From assembly GCA_021736255.1 (NCBI GenBank), contig JAIPGG010000020.1:1-33697 (forward strand): a stretch of 33,697 nt of DNA. The letters run 5' to 3'. A program made the translations under genes and the position numbers. This DNA comes from Spirochaetales bacterium (GTDB lineage: Bacteria; Spirochaetota; Spirochaetia; JAIPGG01). Below the pieces are notes generated by a model. It searched no databases. It worked only from the letters and a program-made list of their open reading frames with translations, and had not been told where the DNA came from. How positions within the stretch are numbered: the first letter of the stretch is position 1; each line of letters begins with the position of its first letter. Shown here piece by piece: positions 22,922 through 30,432 of this stretch.

Positions 22922-24130
22922 CTACAGCGCCTCCATGATGATACCGCTGATTTCATCGCTGGAAAGAGAAAGGGGATGGTTTTTCATCCCGCTTTGAGCA
23001 GCTACGATTCTTACTCCTTCCTCATCCACTCCATAAGAAGAAAAACCCGACAGATTCGATAGTTCTGAAAACTGCTTCAGCTTATCAACCAGAAGGGCCG
23101 CATTGCCGTTGTCGCTCCCGGCATCCTTTTGAGTCAACAAAATGCCGGCCTCTGCATATCGGTGAAGCGCCCGGCCGGCACTGCTTTCTTTTGCCTGCAT
23201 CAGACGTGAGGTTGTGTACCTTACCGAGGGGGCCAGCAGCCTTCCGCACACAACCCCGTGGGGTATGTTATAACGAGCGCCCATCGGCGAAGCTATTCCA
23301 TGGACAAGACCGAGTCCTGCATTTGCAAGACCTATTCCTGAACAGTAAGCGGCAAAGGCCATATCTTCCCTCGCCCGGAGATCATTCCCGTCTTCGAGTA
23401 GCCGGGGAAACGCCTCTCCTGCGAGGAGGAGTCCCTGCCTGCAGTATGCATCAGTGAGGGGGCATGCCTTATCCGACAAAAAAGCTCCGATGAGCTGGGT
23501 AATCGCATCGAGTCCCGAGGCGGCACTGATCTGTTTCGGACATGTTGTTTGCAGCGCCGGATCGAGAACGGCGGCATAAGGCACAAAGGACTCATGCCGC
23601 AGGGATTTCTTAAACCCTTGTTCTCCTACTCGGCTGATAACTGCGTTTCTTGTGGCTTCAGAACCGGTCCCTGCTGTGGTAGGTACGGCAACAAAGGAAA
23701 CACCCTTTCCCGAGGGCTTTCGGGTCCCCACTCCTTCGAGATAGGTTTCAGTAGGCTCCTCTTCGTTGACAAGCGCGGCGGCGGCTTTTCCCGTATCGAT
23801 CACACTGCCCCCGCCTACCGCCGTTACCATAGATATCCCGGCTTCCTTCATGAGCCTTCTTGCTTCGTCTACTATCTCGGGAGTCGGTTCATTTCCGTTT
23901 TTCAGGTGGGAAACTTCGATGCCGGCATCCCGAAAAGCCTGGAGGAATTCCGGCCACCACTGCGTCCGTTCATGGCTGCCTTCACCGGTTACCAGAAGGA
24001 CAGCCTTCCCCGGACAAAAGCCGCGGTTGAGACCGAGTTTATCGGCCAACACTCCATCGGCAAGCTCGGCTGTCATGGTAAAAAGGCTCCCTTCTCCTGT
24101 GTAGAGCAGCCTGTTTCCTACATAATTCAT
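22922..24130 (-). CDS. Iron-containing alcohol dehydrogenase
   Basis: A 402-aa member of the group III (FucO/AdhB/glycerol dehydrogenase-like) family; NAD(P)-linked oxidoreductase for an alcohol or aldehyde. The nucleotide-binding loop is VTAVGGGSVIDTGKA and FVAVPTTAGTGSEATRNAVI is the second signature. Metal-site region: D in SGLDAITQLIGAF and two His in GLVHGIASPMGARYNIPHGV. In FucO the second ligand four residues after the Asp is His; here it is Gln, as happens in part of the family, so metal choice may differ. It lies 30 nt behind citrate synthase and 14 nt before the PfkB-type kinase. Substrate not inferable. Confidence 0.92.
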   Translation of the reverse strand: MNYVGNRLLYTGEGSLFTMTAELADGVLADKLGLNRGFCPGKAVLLVTGEGSHERTQWWPEFLQAFRDAGIEVSHLKNGNEPTPEIVDEARRLMKEAGISMVTAVGGGSVIDTGKAAAALVNEEEPTETYLEGVGTRKPSGKGVSFVAVPTTAGTGSEATRNAVISRVGEQGFKKSLRHESFVPYAAVLDPALQTTCPKQISAASGLDAITQLIGAFLSDKACPLTDAYCRQGLLLAGEAFPRLLEDGNDLRAREDMAFAAYCSGIGLANAGLGLVHGIASPMGARYNIPHGVVCGRLLAPSVRYTTSRLMQAKESSAGRALHRYAEAGILLTQKDAGSDNGNAALLVDKLKQFSELSNLSGFSSYGVDEEGVRIVAAQSGMKNHPLSLSSDEISGIIMEAL

Positions 24131-24160
24131 CCTTTATCAACAGCCTCCCAGCGTACCTTT

Positions 24161-25579
24161 TTAATTTCCCCGCTCTCCGAGATGTGTGTATTTTCTATCA
24201 AACCTGCCGGTGTAGACTGCCCTCGGGCGAAATATCCTGTTGTGCTGAAGATATTCATAGACCCGTGCGGTCCAACCGGCTACCCTGGCTACTGCAAAAA
24301 TCGGCGTGAACATTTCCGATTTGATCCCGAGCGCGCTGTAAACGATTCCCGAATAGAAATCCACATTGGGAAATATTTTCTTTTCCTCGCCGAGGGTGGA
24401 AACGACCTGATTTTCAAGGGCGTGTGCCGTGTTATAAAGGTTTTTTGTATACTCGTTGCTATCGGAAGCAAGCAGCGAAGCCAGCGGCTCCAGAACCCGG
24501 GCCCTGGGATCGTATGCTTTGTATACCCGATGACCGAATCCCATGATACGGTCTTTGTTTTTGCGTTTCTCCTCGTACCACGGGGGTACATTTTCCGGAG
24601 AACCAATCTCTAACAGCGATTTGAGCACCTCTTCGTTCGCACCGCCGTGCAAGGGGCCATTGAGGGCGGCAATACCCGAACCGATGGAAAAATAGATATC
24701 CGACAGGGTAGATGCAACCACCATGGCGGCAAAGGTGCTTGCATTCATTCCATGATCGGCATGCAGAATCATACTGACATCCATCACTCGTGCCTGGAGA
24801 GGTGTCGGCTCTTTTCCGTTCATCATGTACAGAAAGTTTGCCGCATGACTCAAATCCGAACGAGGTTCAAGCGGAAGGTGGCCTGAGCGAATCCGGGCAA
24901 TCGCAGCCGTTATACTCGGCAATGCCGCTACCAGCCGGTAACAGCTTTCCAGCCCCTCCGATCCACGGAGGTTTCCTGTATCCATATCAGGGATTTCGAA
25001 CTGTTTTTTATTGAACTCATACTTTGCGTGGGATTCAGCATAGGGAGGAATTTCCATAGGTATGGAGTCCTCGTCTGTTGCAATCGACATGCTCTCGCTG
25101 CGGTAGGACTCGTAGTCTCGGTAGGTCTGTTTCTGTCTCATAAACAGTGTCCCCAAACGTAAAGCGGACATGGGGGTCCATTGTTCAATGGGAAATCCCA
25201 TAAGCTGTCTTTTGGTTTGGAAGTGATGCCTGTTTGCTATGAGTTTCTGTTTGTACTCAGACAACTGAGATCGTGTGGGCAGATCACCGTGGAGCAAGAG
25301 GTAGGAGACCTCTTCATATGTGGAATAGGCTGCAAGGTCGAAGATATCGTACCCCCGATAGATGAGCCAGCCTTTTGTTCCGTTCACATACCCGATTTCA
25401 GTCTCACCGGCGATTGCACCCTCAAGACCGGGGCCTACTTCACAATGGACAGGCCATTCCACACTGGTTGTAAGTCCAGGCTCGGGTTCATTGTTTGTCT
25501 CAGCATAGGCCTTTTCCTTGGCTTTGAGAATGAGGTCGGTGATCGATCTCGTTTCGTCCATGTACTCCTCTTTGGTCAT
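24161..25579 (-). CDS. gltA: Citrate synthase
   Basis: Condenses acetyl-CoA and oxaloacetate. 472 aa, longer than the usual 370-430. N-terminal EIGYVNGTKGWLIYRGYDIFDLA; catalytic triad His276 (ILHADHGMNAST), His311 (LNGPLHGGANEEV) and Asp407 (PNVDFYSGIVYSALG); CoA/oxaloacetate Arg in IMGFGHRVYKAYDPRARVLE. The extra length is a segment at about residues 160-205 (acidic and proline-rich, after RQKQTYRDYESYR) plus about 35 N-terminal residues. I take it as citrate synthase rather than 2-methylcitrate synthase, because no prp genes adjoin, but sequence alone does not exclude that. Shine-Dalgarno CGGAG precedes the ATG. First gene of a gltA-adh-kinase operon. Confidence 0.94.
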   Translation of the reverse strand: MTKEEYMDETRSITDLILKAKEKAYAETNNEPEPGLTTSVEWPVHCEVGPGLEGAIAGETEIGYVNGTKGWLIYRGYDIFDLAAYSTYEEVSYLLLHGDLPTRSQLSEYKQKLIANRHHFQTKRQLMGFPIEQWTPMSALRLGTLFMRQKQTYRDYESYRSESMSIATDEDSIPMEIPPYAESHAKYEFNKKQFEIPDMDTGNLRGSEGLESCYRLVAALPSITAAIARIRSGHLPLEPRSDLSHAANFLYMMNGKEPTPLQARVMDVSMILHADHGMNASTFAAMVVASTLSDIYFSIGSGIAALNGPLHGGANEEVLKSLLEIGSPENVPPWYEEKRKNKDRIMGFGHRVYKAYDPRARVLEPLASLLASDSNEYTKNLYNTAHALENQVVSTLGEEKKIFPNVDFYSGIVYSALGIKSEMFTPIFAVARVAGWTARVYEYLQHNRIFRPRAVYTGRFDRKYTHLGERGN

Positions 25580-25810
25580 GAGTCACTCCGTTTCGAATTT
25601 CAGTTTGATGTTTCAGCAGCAGGTCAGGTAGGTTTCTACAGACTACCAGCCGAAATCCCTATTGTTTTCCAGAATGAATATAACAGATGTGAACCATTAT
25701 TCATAGTCCGTTTTTTGTTTTAGACATTTTAGCAAGCCGTGCTTTTTTTCACTTTTTTAGAGTTATAGGTGAAAATTAATTTTTAAAGCCTGCTCGAAAA
25801 AAAAATAGAT

Positions 25811-25839
25811 TTGACAATTCCCCGGCCATGATGTAAAAA
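25811..25839 (+). promoter_or_regulatory. Promoter of the Ig-repeat protein, in the 307-nt divergent gap 25580-25886
   Basis: A perfect TTGACA (25811-25816), 17 nt, TAAAAA (25834-25839), with an A9 tract (25797-25805) upstream as a possible UP element. The rest of the gap is AT-rich: the citrate synthase leader (25580-25680), a weak minus-strand TATATT near 25680, a 4-bp AGCA/TGCT hairpin followed by T7 (25731-25749) and a 12-bp palindrome AAAATTAATTTT (25772-25783). No ORF of interest is seen there. Confidence 0.55.
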
Positions 25840-25886
25840 ACAAGTGAGAGTTTAATAGAAACGGTACTAATCTAAAGGGAGTTCAT

Positions 25887-26789
25887 ATGAAACGCATATT
25901 TCTTGTTCTAATGGTAGCTGCACTTGCTGCCGGGGTAACGTTTGCCCAGGAAAAACGTATGTACAGCGATGGCGAGATCGATTATGCCCCCATGGCTGCG
26001 CAGTTCGAACTCTTTGCCGAAGACGACGCATCCAGCTTGAAACGAATAGAGTACAGCATCGACGGCAAAGACCTCCGGGTTTACAAACAGCCGCTTACCT
26101 TCTCCACCGAGGGAAGACATGTAATTGCTTATCGTGCAATCGACCAGTCGGAAAATGTCTCAAAAGAAAAATTTTACACTGTCGTTATTGACGATACCGC
26201 TCCGGACCTTACCGGTTCAGTCAACGGGCCGGTTATGGTAGAAGATCAAAAGGTTTACCTTACCAGTGATACCAATATCATACTCAGGGCAGAAGACGAA
26301 CTCTCCGGTGTCGATACAGTTTATGTCAATCTTGACGGCAGCGGGTTTGTAGAGTTTTCCGACAGCGCTTATATCTATGAGGAAGGTTATCATATCGGAC
26401 GCGCCTACGCTGTTGATAATGTCGGCAACCGTTCCAGCACATACCGCGTAGAAGCATATGTTGATAACACAGCCCCGGTTGTCGAGATCAATGCCGAAAA
26501 AGACTTCTTGAGACAACAGGGAACAACCTACAGCAGCAAAAACAACCGGTATTCCGTGTCTGCCTACGACGAGACTGCCGGGGTGGATGAGGTATTGGTT
26601 TCCATTGATAATCGAGAATTCTCCACCTACACCGGACCGTTTCGTATTCAGGAAGAAGGTCAGCACACTATCCGTGCACGTGCGGTCGATAAGCTTGGGA
26701 ACGTAACGAAAGACGTACGAATGTCTTTCTATGTTGACAGCAGCGAGCCTGACGCAGGCATCCGTCCACTTCTGGATGAAGGCAAATAA
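25887..26789 (+). CDS. Exported protein with three OmpL47-like Ig-fold repeats
   Basis: A 300-aa protein with signal peptide MKRIFLVLMVAALAAGVTFA and a probable signal peptidase I site before QEKR; no lipobox. Three repeats of about 85-95 residues each carry the same frame: I-YSIDGKD or VYVNLDGSGF or VLVSIDNREF, then a Y/F...GFHxIxARAxDxxGNxS motif (EGRHVIAYRAIDQSENVS, EGYHIGRAYAVDNVGNRS, EGQHTIRARAVDKLGNVT), then VDxTAPxxxI. These resemble the OmpL47-type beta-sandwich domains of spirochaete surface proteins. It is probably a periplasmic or surface-associated adhesion or scaffolding protein. Good Shine-Dalgarno (AAAGGGAG) and a strong terminator show a monocistronic unit. Confidence 0.88.
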   Translation: MKRIFLVLMVAALAAGVTFAQEKRMYSDGEIDYAPMAAQFELFAEDDASSLKRIEYSIDGKDLRVYKQPLTFSTEGRHVIAYRAIDQSENVSKEKFYTVVIDDTAPDLTGSVNGPVMVEDQKVYLTSDTNIILRAEDELSGVDTVYVNLDGSGFVEFSDSAYIYEEGYHIGRAYAVDNVGNRSSTYRVEAYVDNTAPVVEINAEKDFLRQQGTTYSSKNNRYSVSAYDETAGVDEVLVSIDNREFSTYTGPFRIQEEGQHTIRARAVDKLGNVTKDVRMSFYVDSSEPDAGIRPLLDEGK

Positions 26790-26821
26790 TACTTAATAAC
26801 AAAGCTTTATTGCTGACGAAT

Positions 26822-26853
26822 AAACCGGCCGTGTAACTGCGGCCGGTTTTTTT
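26822..26853 (+). terminator. Intrinsic terminator of the Ig-repeat gene
   Basis: AAACCGGCCG and CGGCCGGTTT form a perfect 10-bp stem with an 8-nt loop (TGTAACTG), ending in seven T on the plus strand. On the minus strand the stem is followed by TTTATTCG, so it may also help end the convergent ACT/ligase operon. Confidence 0.92.
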
Positions 26854-26862
26854 ATGTAATGT

Positions 26863-26884
26863 CCGGCAGATTGTCATCCGCCGG
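26863..26884 (-). terminator. Secondary stem-loop after the convergent ACT gene
   Basis: CCGGCAGAT and ATCCGCCGG pair over 9 positions with one mismatch around TGTC, directly after the ACT gene stop in minus-strand reading. There is no T tract of its own; it lies just before the strong hairpin at 26822-26853. Confidence 0.35.
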
Positions 26885-26888
26885 GGTC

Positions 26889-27293
26889 TCATCCCTCAAA
26901 AAGTTGATACCCTGCCGCTGAGACCACTCTCTCTACCGCAGCAAGATCATCCACCTCAGCGCAAAATACCGATTCATTATTCGGCCTCGGGAAGCCGTGG
27001 CCATCTTTTATATTGATTCCCTTCGAATTCAAAAGTGCTACCATCCGGTTTAACTCTCCCGGTCTGTCGGCGACACGCACAGCAAGTACATCCTTAAGAG
27101 CACAAGCAAAACCCTTTTCCGAGAGTATTGTTTGTGCTTCGTTCGGCCTTTCGAGCAGGACCTTGAACAAACCGTATTCTCCTGTATCCTGTATCGTCAT
27201 AGCGGTTATATTAATTTCCGCTTCTGCGAGAATTGCCGTGATTCTCTCTATCCTTCCTGGTTTGTTCTCTAAAAAAATATGCAGCTGTTTCAA
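26889..27293 (-). CDS. Tandem ACT-domain protein (second copy)
   Basis: A 134-aa protein made of two ACT ligand-binding domains: MKQLHIFLENKPGRIERITAILAEAEINI starts the first, and VLAVRVADRPGELNRMVALLNSKGINI the second (about residue 68). No catalytic domain is present. Stand-alone tandem ACT proteins beside phenylacetate-CoA-ligase-like genes are a known association in anaerobes and are thought to bind an amino acid or aryl acid as regulators. Its ATG overlaps the ligase stop by 4 nt (ATGA), showing tight coupling. It is the last gene of the operon and a paralogue of the ACT protein at 28635-29066. Confidence 0.9.
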   Translation of the reverse strand: MKQLHIFLENKPGRIERITAILAEAEINITAMTIQDTGEYGLFKVLLERPNEAQTILSEKGFACALKDVLAVRVADRPGELNRMVALLNSKGINIKDGHGFPRPNNESVFCAEVDDLAAVERVVSAAGYQLFEG

Positions 27294-28603
27294 CTGTCAC
27301 CTCCCCTTTCATCAACAACACGCACCGCCTTCCCCTGCGCTACCGGGAGACTTCCCGGTTCATGGAGTTCCACCCTCGGGTGGATGATTATCGAGGCATG
27401 CAGACGGCTGCGGATTCTGCTCCGAATTTCTTCCAGTTGCCCCAGATCTCCGGTAAATAATTTTGAATAAATTTCCACCTTAACTGTTATTCTGTCCAAT
27501 GCGCCGTCTTTGGCAAGGTGGATTTGATAGTTCGTTCCTACTTCGGGAATCTTCATCAATACCGCTTCAATCTGGGAAGGAAATACATTCACTCCGTTTA
27601 TTATCAGCATGTCGTCGGTACGGCCACTTATCCTGTCTATTCTTCTGTGAACACGACCGCATTCACAAACCCCAGGAATAATACGGCTTATATCCCGCGT
27701 ACGGTAGCGTAACAGGGGAGTTGCCTCACGCTTGAGGGTTGTAAAAACAAGCTCTCCACTTTCGCCTTCGGGGACCGGTTGGTGGTTTTCCGGATCCAGG
27801 GTCTCTAATAGAAAGGCGTCTTCCCAGGTATGCATTCCATTTTTGTATTCACATTCAAAGCTTACGCCCGGACCGTTCATCTCGCTCAGGCCATACGAAT
27901 TATATACATCGATGCCCCACAACGCCTCCAGCTTTTTCCTTGTACTTTCCGAATATGGCTCCGCACCGAGAAAGGCCTTTTTGAGTGCAAGGTCATCCAG
28001 TTCGTATTCAGATTCCTCAAGCTGATCGTAGAGGTGCAGCAGATAACTTGGTGTTGCGTGCACAATAGTCGTTCTAAAATCATTCATCAGCCGCAGCTGC
28101 CGAGATGAATTGCCCGAGCCTGTGGGTATTACCGTCATCCCCAGAAACTCTGCCCCATAGTGCATTCCCAGTCCTCCGGTAAACAAACCGTACCCGGTCA
28201 TGTTCTGAAAGACATCCTCGGGACCGGCACCGGCAGCAACCATAGAGCGAGCCATCAACTCCGCCCAGCTCTGAATATCATTCCGGTTGTGGTAGATCAC
28301 CGTAGGGATGCCGGTCGTTCCGCTGGAAGTATGAAGCCGTATGATTTCTTCCGGCGCAACAGCCTTGAGCCCTTCCGGATAAAGTGAACGAAGCTCGTCT
28401 TTTTGCGTAATCGGAACCCCTGAAATATCCGAAAGCTTTTTTAGATCTTTCCCCGAGGTTATACCTGCGTCATTCAGTTTTTTCCGGTAAAAGCCTGTGG
28501 TCAGGGCTCGGTCAATCGTGTTCTGCAGGTCCTTCAACTGATTCTCTTCCAGTTTCTCTCTGCTCTCTGTTTCAATCTCTTTTTGAAAGTATCGATTTTT
28601 CAT
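27290..28603 (-). CDS. paaK: Phenylacetate-CoA ligase family protein (second copy)
   Basis: A 437-aa adenylate-forming enzyme making aryl-acetyl-CoA from the acid, ATP and CoA. The P-loop is SSGTTGIPT at 93-101, followed by TGYGLFTGGLGMHYG, GAEPYSESTRKKLE, NSYGLSEMNGPG, LLRYRTRDISRI, the Cys pair CECG, GRTDDMLIINGVNVFPSQIE and a C-terminal lid with the late catalytic Lys in AQGKAVRVVDERG. The start is ATG 28603, with GAGG 7 nt upstream; the longer reading begins at a TTG two codons earlier. It is paralogous to the gene at 29107-30420. Substrate could be phenylacetate, indole-3-acetate or a hydroxylated analogue. Confidence 0.9.
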   Translation of the reverse strand: MKNRYFQKEIETESREKLEENQLKDLQNTIDRALTTGFYRKKLNDAGITSGKDLKKLSDISGVPITQKDELRSLYPEGLKAVAPEEIIRLHTSSGTTGIPTVIYHNRNDIQSWAELMARSMVAAGAGPEDVFQNMTGYGLFTGGLGMHYGAEFLGMTVIPTGSGNSSRQLRLMNDFRTTIVHATPSYLLHLYDQLEESEYELDDLALKKAFLGAEPYSESTRKKLEALWGIDVYNSYGLSEMNGPGVSFECEYKNGMHTWEDAFLLETLDPENHQPVPEGESGELVFTTLKREATPLLRYRTRDISRIIPGVCECGRVHRRIDRISGRTDDMLIINGVNVFPSQIEAVLMKIPEVGTNYQIHLAKDGALDRITVKVEIYSKLFTGDLGQLEEIRSRIRSRLHASIIIHPRVELHEPGSLPVAQGKAVRVVDERGGDS

Positions 28604-28634
28604 ATTCAAGCCTCACTTTCTAACCCAGCAAACT

Positions 28635-29066
28635 TCATAGTTGTACGACTTCATCATTTTCGATAACGCGGATTCCCGCCTTCTTTAATACACTGATTGC
28701 CTCGTCAGGTTGTTCGAATCTGAAAACCATATACGCCTGTTCGCTTCGGCGCCCGAGAAATGCATGCATGTACTCGATATTAACATCAGATTGCTGCAGC
28801 ACAGCGAGCACATCTGCAAGGCCCCCGGGATGGTCCTCTATCTGGACGACCACCACATCACTCTGGCGGGCAACAAGATCCTCTGCTGCAAAAACAGCAA
28901 GAGCCTCTTCCGGTTTGTCGACAATAATGCGCAATACACCAAAATCCTCTGTTTCGGCTATTGTGAGGGCAAGAATATTGATCCCCGCCTTTCCGAGCAG
29001 ATCACATACCTGATGCAGGCGCCCCTTCCTGTTTTCCAAAAAAACTGATATTTGGGTAATTTTCAT
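28635..29066 (-). CDS. Tandem ACT-domain protein (first copy)
   Basis: A 143-aa protein with two ACT domains: MKITQISVFLENRKGRLHQVCDLLGKAGINI and, from about residue 70, VVVVQIEDHPGGLADVLAVLQQSDVNI. The start is the ATG at 29066 with GGAGTGAG upstream. A longer open frame to 29309 overlaps the ligase and has no family similarity in its extra 81 residues. Located 31 nt before the second ligase and 40 nt after the first, it completes a ligase-ACT module that is repeated immediately downstream. Probably a regulatory or ligand-binding partner of the ligases. Confidence 0.9.
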   Translation of the reverse strand: MKITQISVFLENRKGRLHQVCDLLGKAGINILALTIAETEDFGVLRIIVDKPEEALAVFAAEDLVARQSDVVVVQIEDHPGGLADVLAVLQQSDVNIEYMHAFLGRRSEQAYMVFRFEQPDEAISVLKKAGIRVIENDEVVQL

Positions 29067-29106
29067 GAGCTCACTCCATACTTGATTCGATCCATTTTCA
29101 AACCGA

Positions 29107-30420
29107 TCACTGGTCTTCCTTTTGATTGAATTGCCGCTTGTCGACAACCCTCTTGGATTTCCCCTGACTCCGTTCAAGTGACCGGGGCTCCATAAGCCGC
29201 ACTTTGACACCAACACCGAGGGTTGATTGAATAGCCTCGCGGACAGTTTCCTGAAAAGCCCTGAGCTGCTTGATCTCGTCGGAAAAGAATCGTTCTTCCA
29301 CTTCGACAAGGACTTCCAGTGAATCCATGTTGTTCTTTTGCCGGTCGACGACCAGCTGGTAATGGGGCTGCGTTCCTTCTATCTCCATGAGCACGTGTTC
29401 GATTTGCGACGGAAAAACATTTATGCCCCGAACTACTATCATATCATCTGTTCTTCCGAGAACCTTGCTAATCCTGGGGCTCGTACGTCCGCATCCGCAG
29501 CGGCTGTGGTTTATCGTTACGATGTCTCTGGTTCTGTAACGCAGCAGGGGAATCCCCCGCTTTGTCAGCGTAGTCAGCACCAGTTCTCCGGGTTTTCCGT
29601 CCGGCATCTGTTCCCCGCTGTCCGGATCGATAACCTCCGGGTAAAACAAATCACTGTATACATGTAGTCCATTCTTCTCGGGGCACTCCTGGGCTACTCC
29701 GGGTCCGATAATCTCCGAAAGACCGTATACATCGAGGGCGGTAATATTCCATACCTCCTCGATTTCCTTTCGAATGGAATCACTCCACGGTTCGGCACCG
29801 AAAATACCGATCTCCCAGCTGCTTTCCCTCGTATTCAAACCCAGATCCCGTGCCTCATCCGCCATATAGAGGGCATAACTCGGGGTGCATGCGAGAATGC
29901 GAGGCTGAAAATCCTGCATAATCTTGAGCTGACGCCTTGTCTGCCCGGAAGAAGTGGGTATGATGCGAAGCCCCATTTCCAGGGCTCCGTAATGAAAGCC
30001 CAACCCGCCGGTAAACAATCCGTATCCGTAGGCTATTTGAATAATATCGGCAGGCTTTGCTCCGGCTACCGCAAGTGAGCGGGCCATTGCATCTGCCCAG
30101 ATATCAAGATCTTCTTTTGTGTATCCGACGAGGGTGGGGTTCCCGGTAGTACCGCTGGAAACATGGAGTTCGAGTATATCCTTCTCCGGAGAGGAAAACA
30201 AACCGAAGGGATACGTGTCGCGCATGTCTTCCTTTGTGGTAAAGGGAAGTCTGTCGATGCTTTGGATATCTACACCGCTGATATCCGAAACCTCCGCAAG
30301 GCGCTCCCGGTAGATCGCATTGCTCTCCGACAAGTACTTCAGCAGACTTCTGAGGCGTTCCGACTGCAGCTCTTGCAGCGGTTCTTTTTCCATCTGTTCA
30401 ATATCCGATTTCCAAATCAT
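29107..30420 (-). CDS. paaK: Phenylacetate-CoA ligase family protein (first copy)
   Basis: A 437-aa adenylate-forming ligase with P-loop SSGTTGNPT at 88-96, AYGYGLFTGGLGFHYG, GAEPWSDSIRKEIE, DVYGLSEIIGPGVA, LLRYRTRDIVTI, GCGR, GRTDDMIVVRGINVFPSQIE and the C-terminal SQGKSKRVVDKR with the catalytic Lys. Shine-Dalgarno AAGGAG precedes the ATG by 6 nt, and the symporter stop is only 12 nt upstream, so the two are cotranscribed. Compared with its paralogue the motifs are conserved but much of the remainder has diverged, so the copies may prefer different acids. Whether they assemble together is unknown. Confidence 0.91.
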   Translation of the reverse strand: MIWKSDIEQMEKEPLQELQSERLRSLLKYLSESNAIYRERLAEVSDISGVDIQSIDRLPFTTKEDMRDTYPFGLFSSPEKDILELHVSSGTTGNPTLVGYTKEDLDIWADAMARSLAVAGAKPADIIQIAYGYGLFTGGLGFHYGALEMGLRIIPTSSGQTRRQLKIMQDFQPRILACTPSYALYMADEARDLGLNTRESSWEIGIFGAEPWSDSIRKEIEEVWNITALDVYGLSEIIGPGVAQECPEKNGLHVYSDLFYPEVIDPDSGEQMPDGKPGELVLTTLTKRGIPLLRYRTRDIVTINHSRCGCGRTSPRISKVLGRTDDMIVVRGINVFPSQIEHVLMEIEGTQPHYQLVVDRQKNNMDSLEVLVEVEERFFSDEIKQLRAFQETVREAIQSTLGVGVKVRLMEPRSLERSQGKSKRVVDKRQFNQKEDQ

Positions 30421-30432
30421 ATAAGCTCCTTA

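Noticed and set aside
28635-29309. Longer 224-codon reading of the first ACT protein
   Set aside because: The extra 81 residues overlap the upstream ligase gene and the ACT start at 29066 has its own ribosome site.
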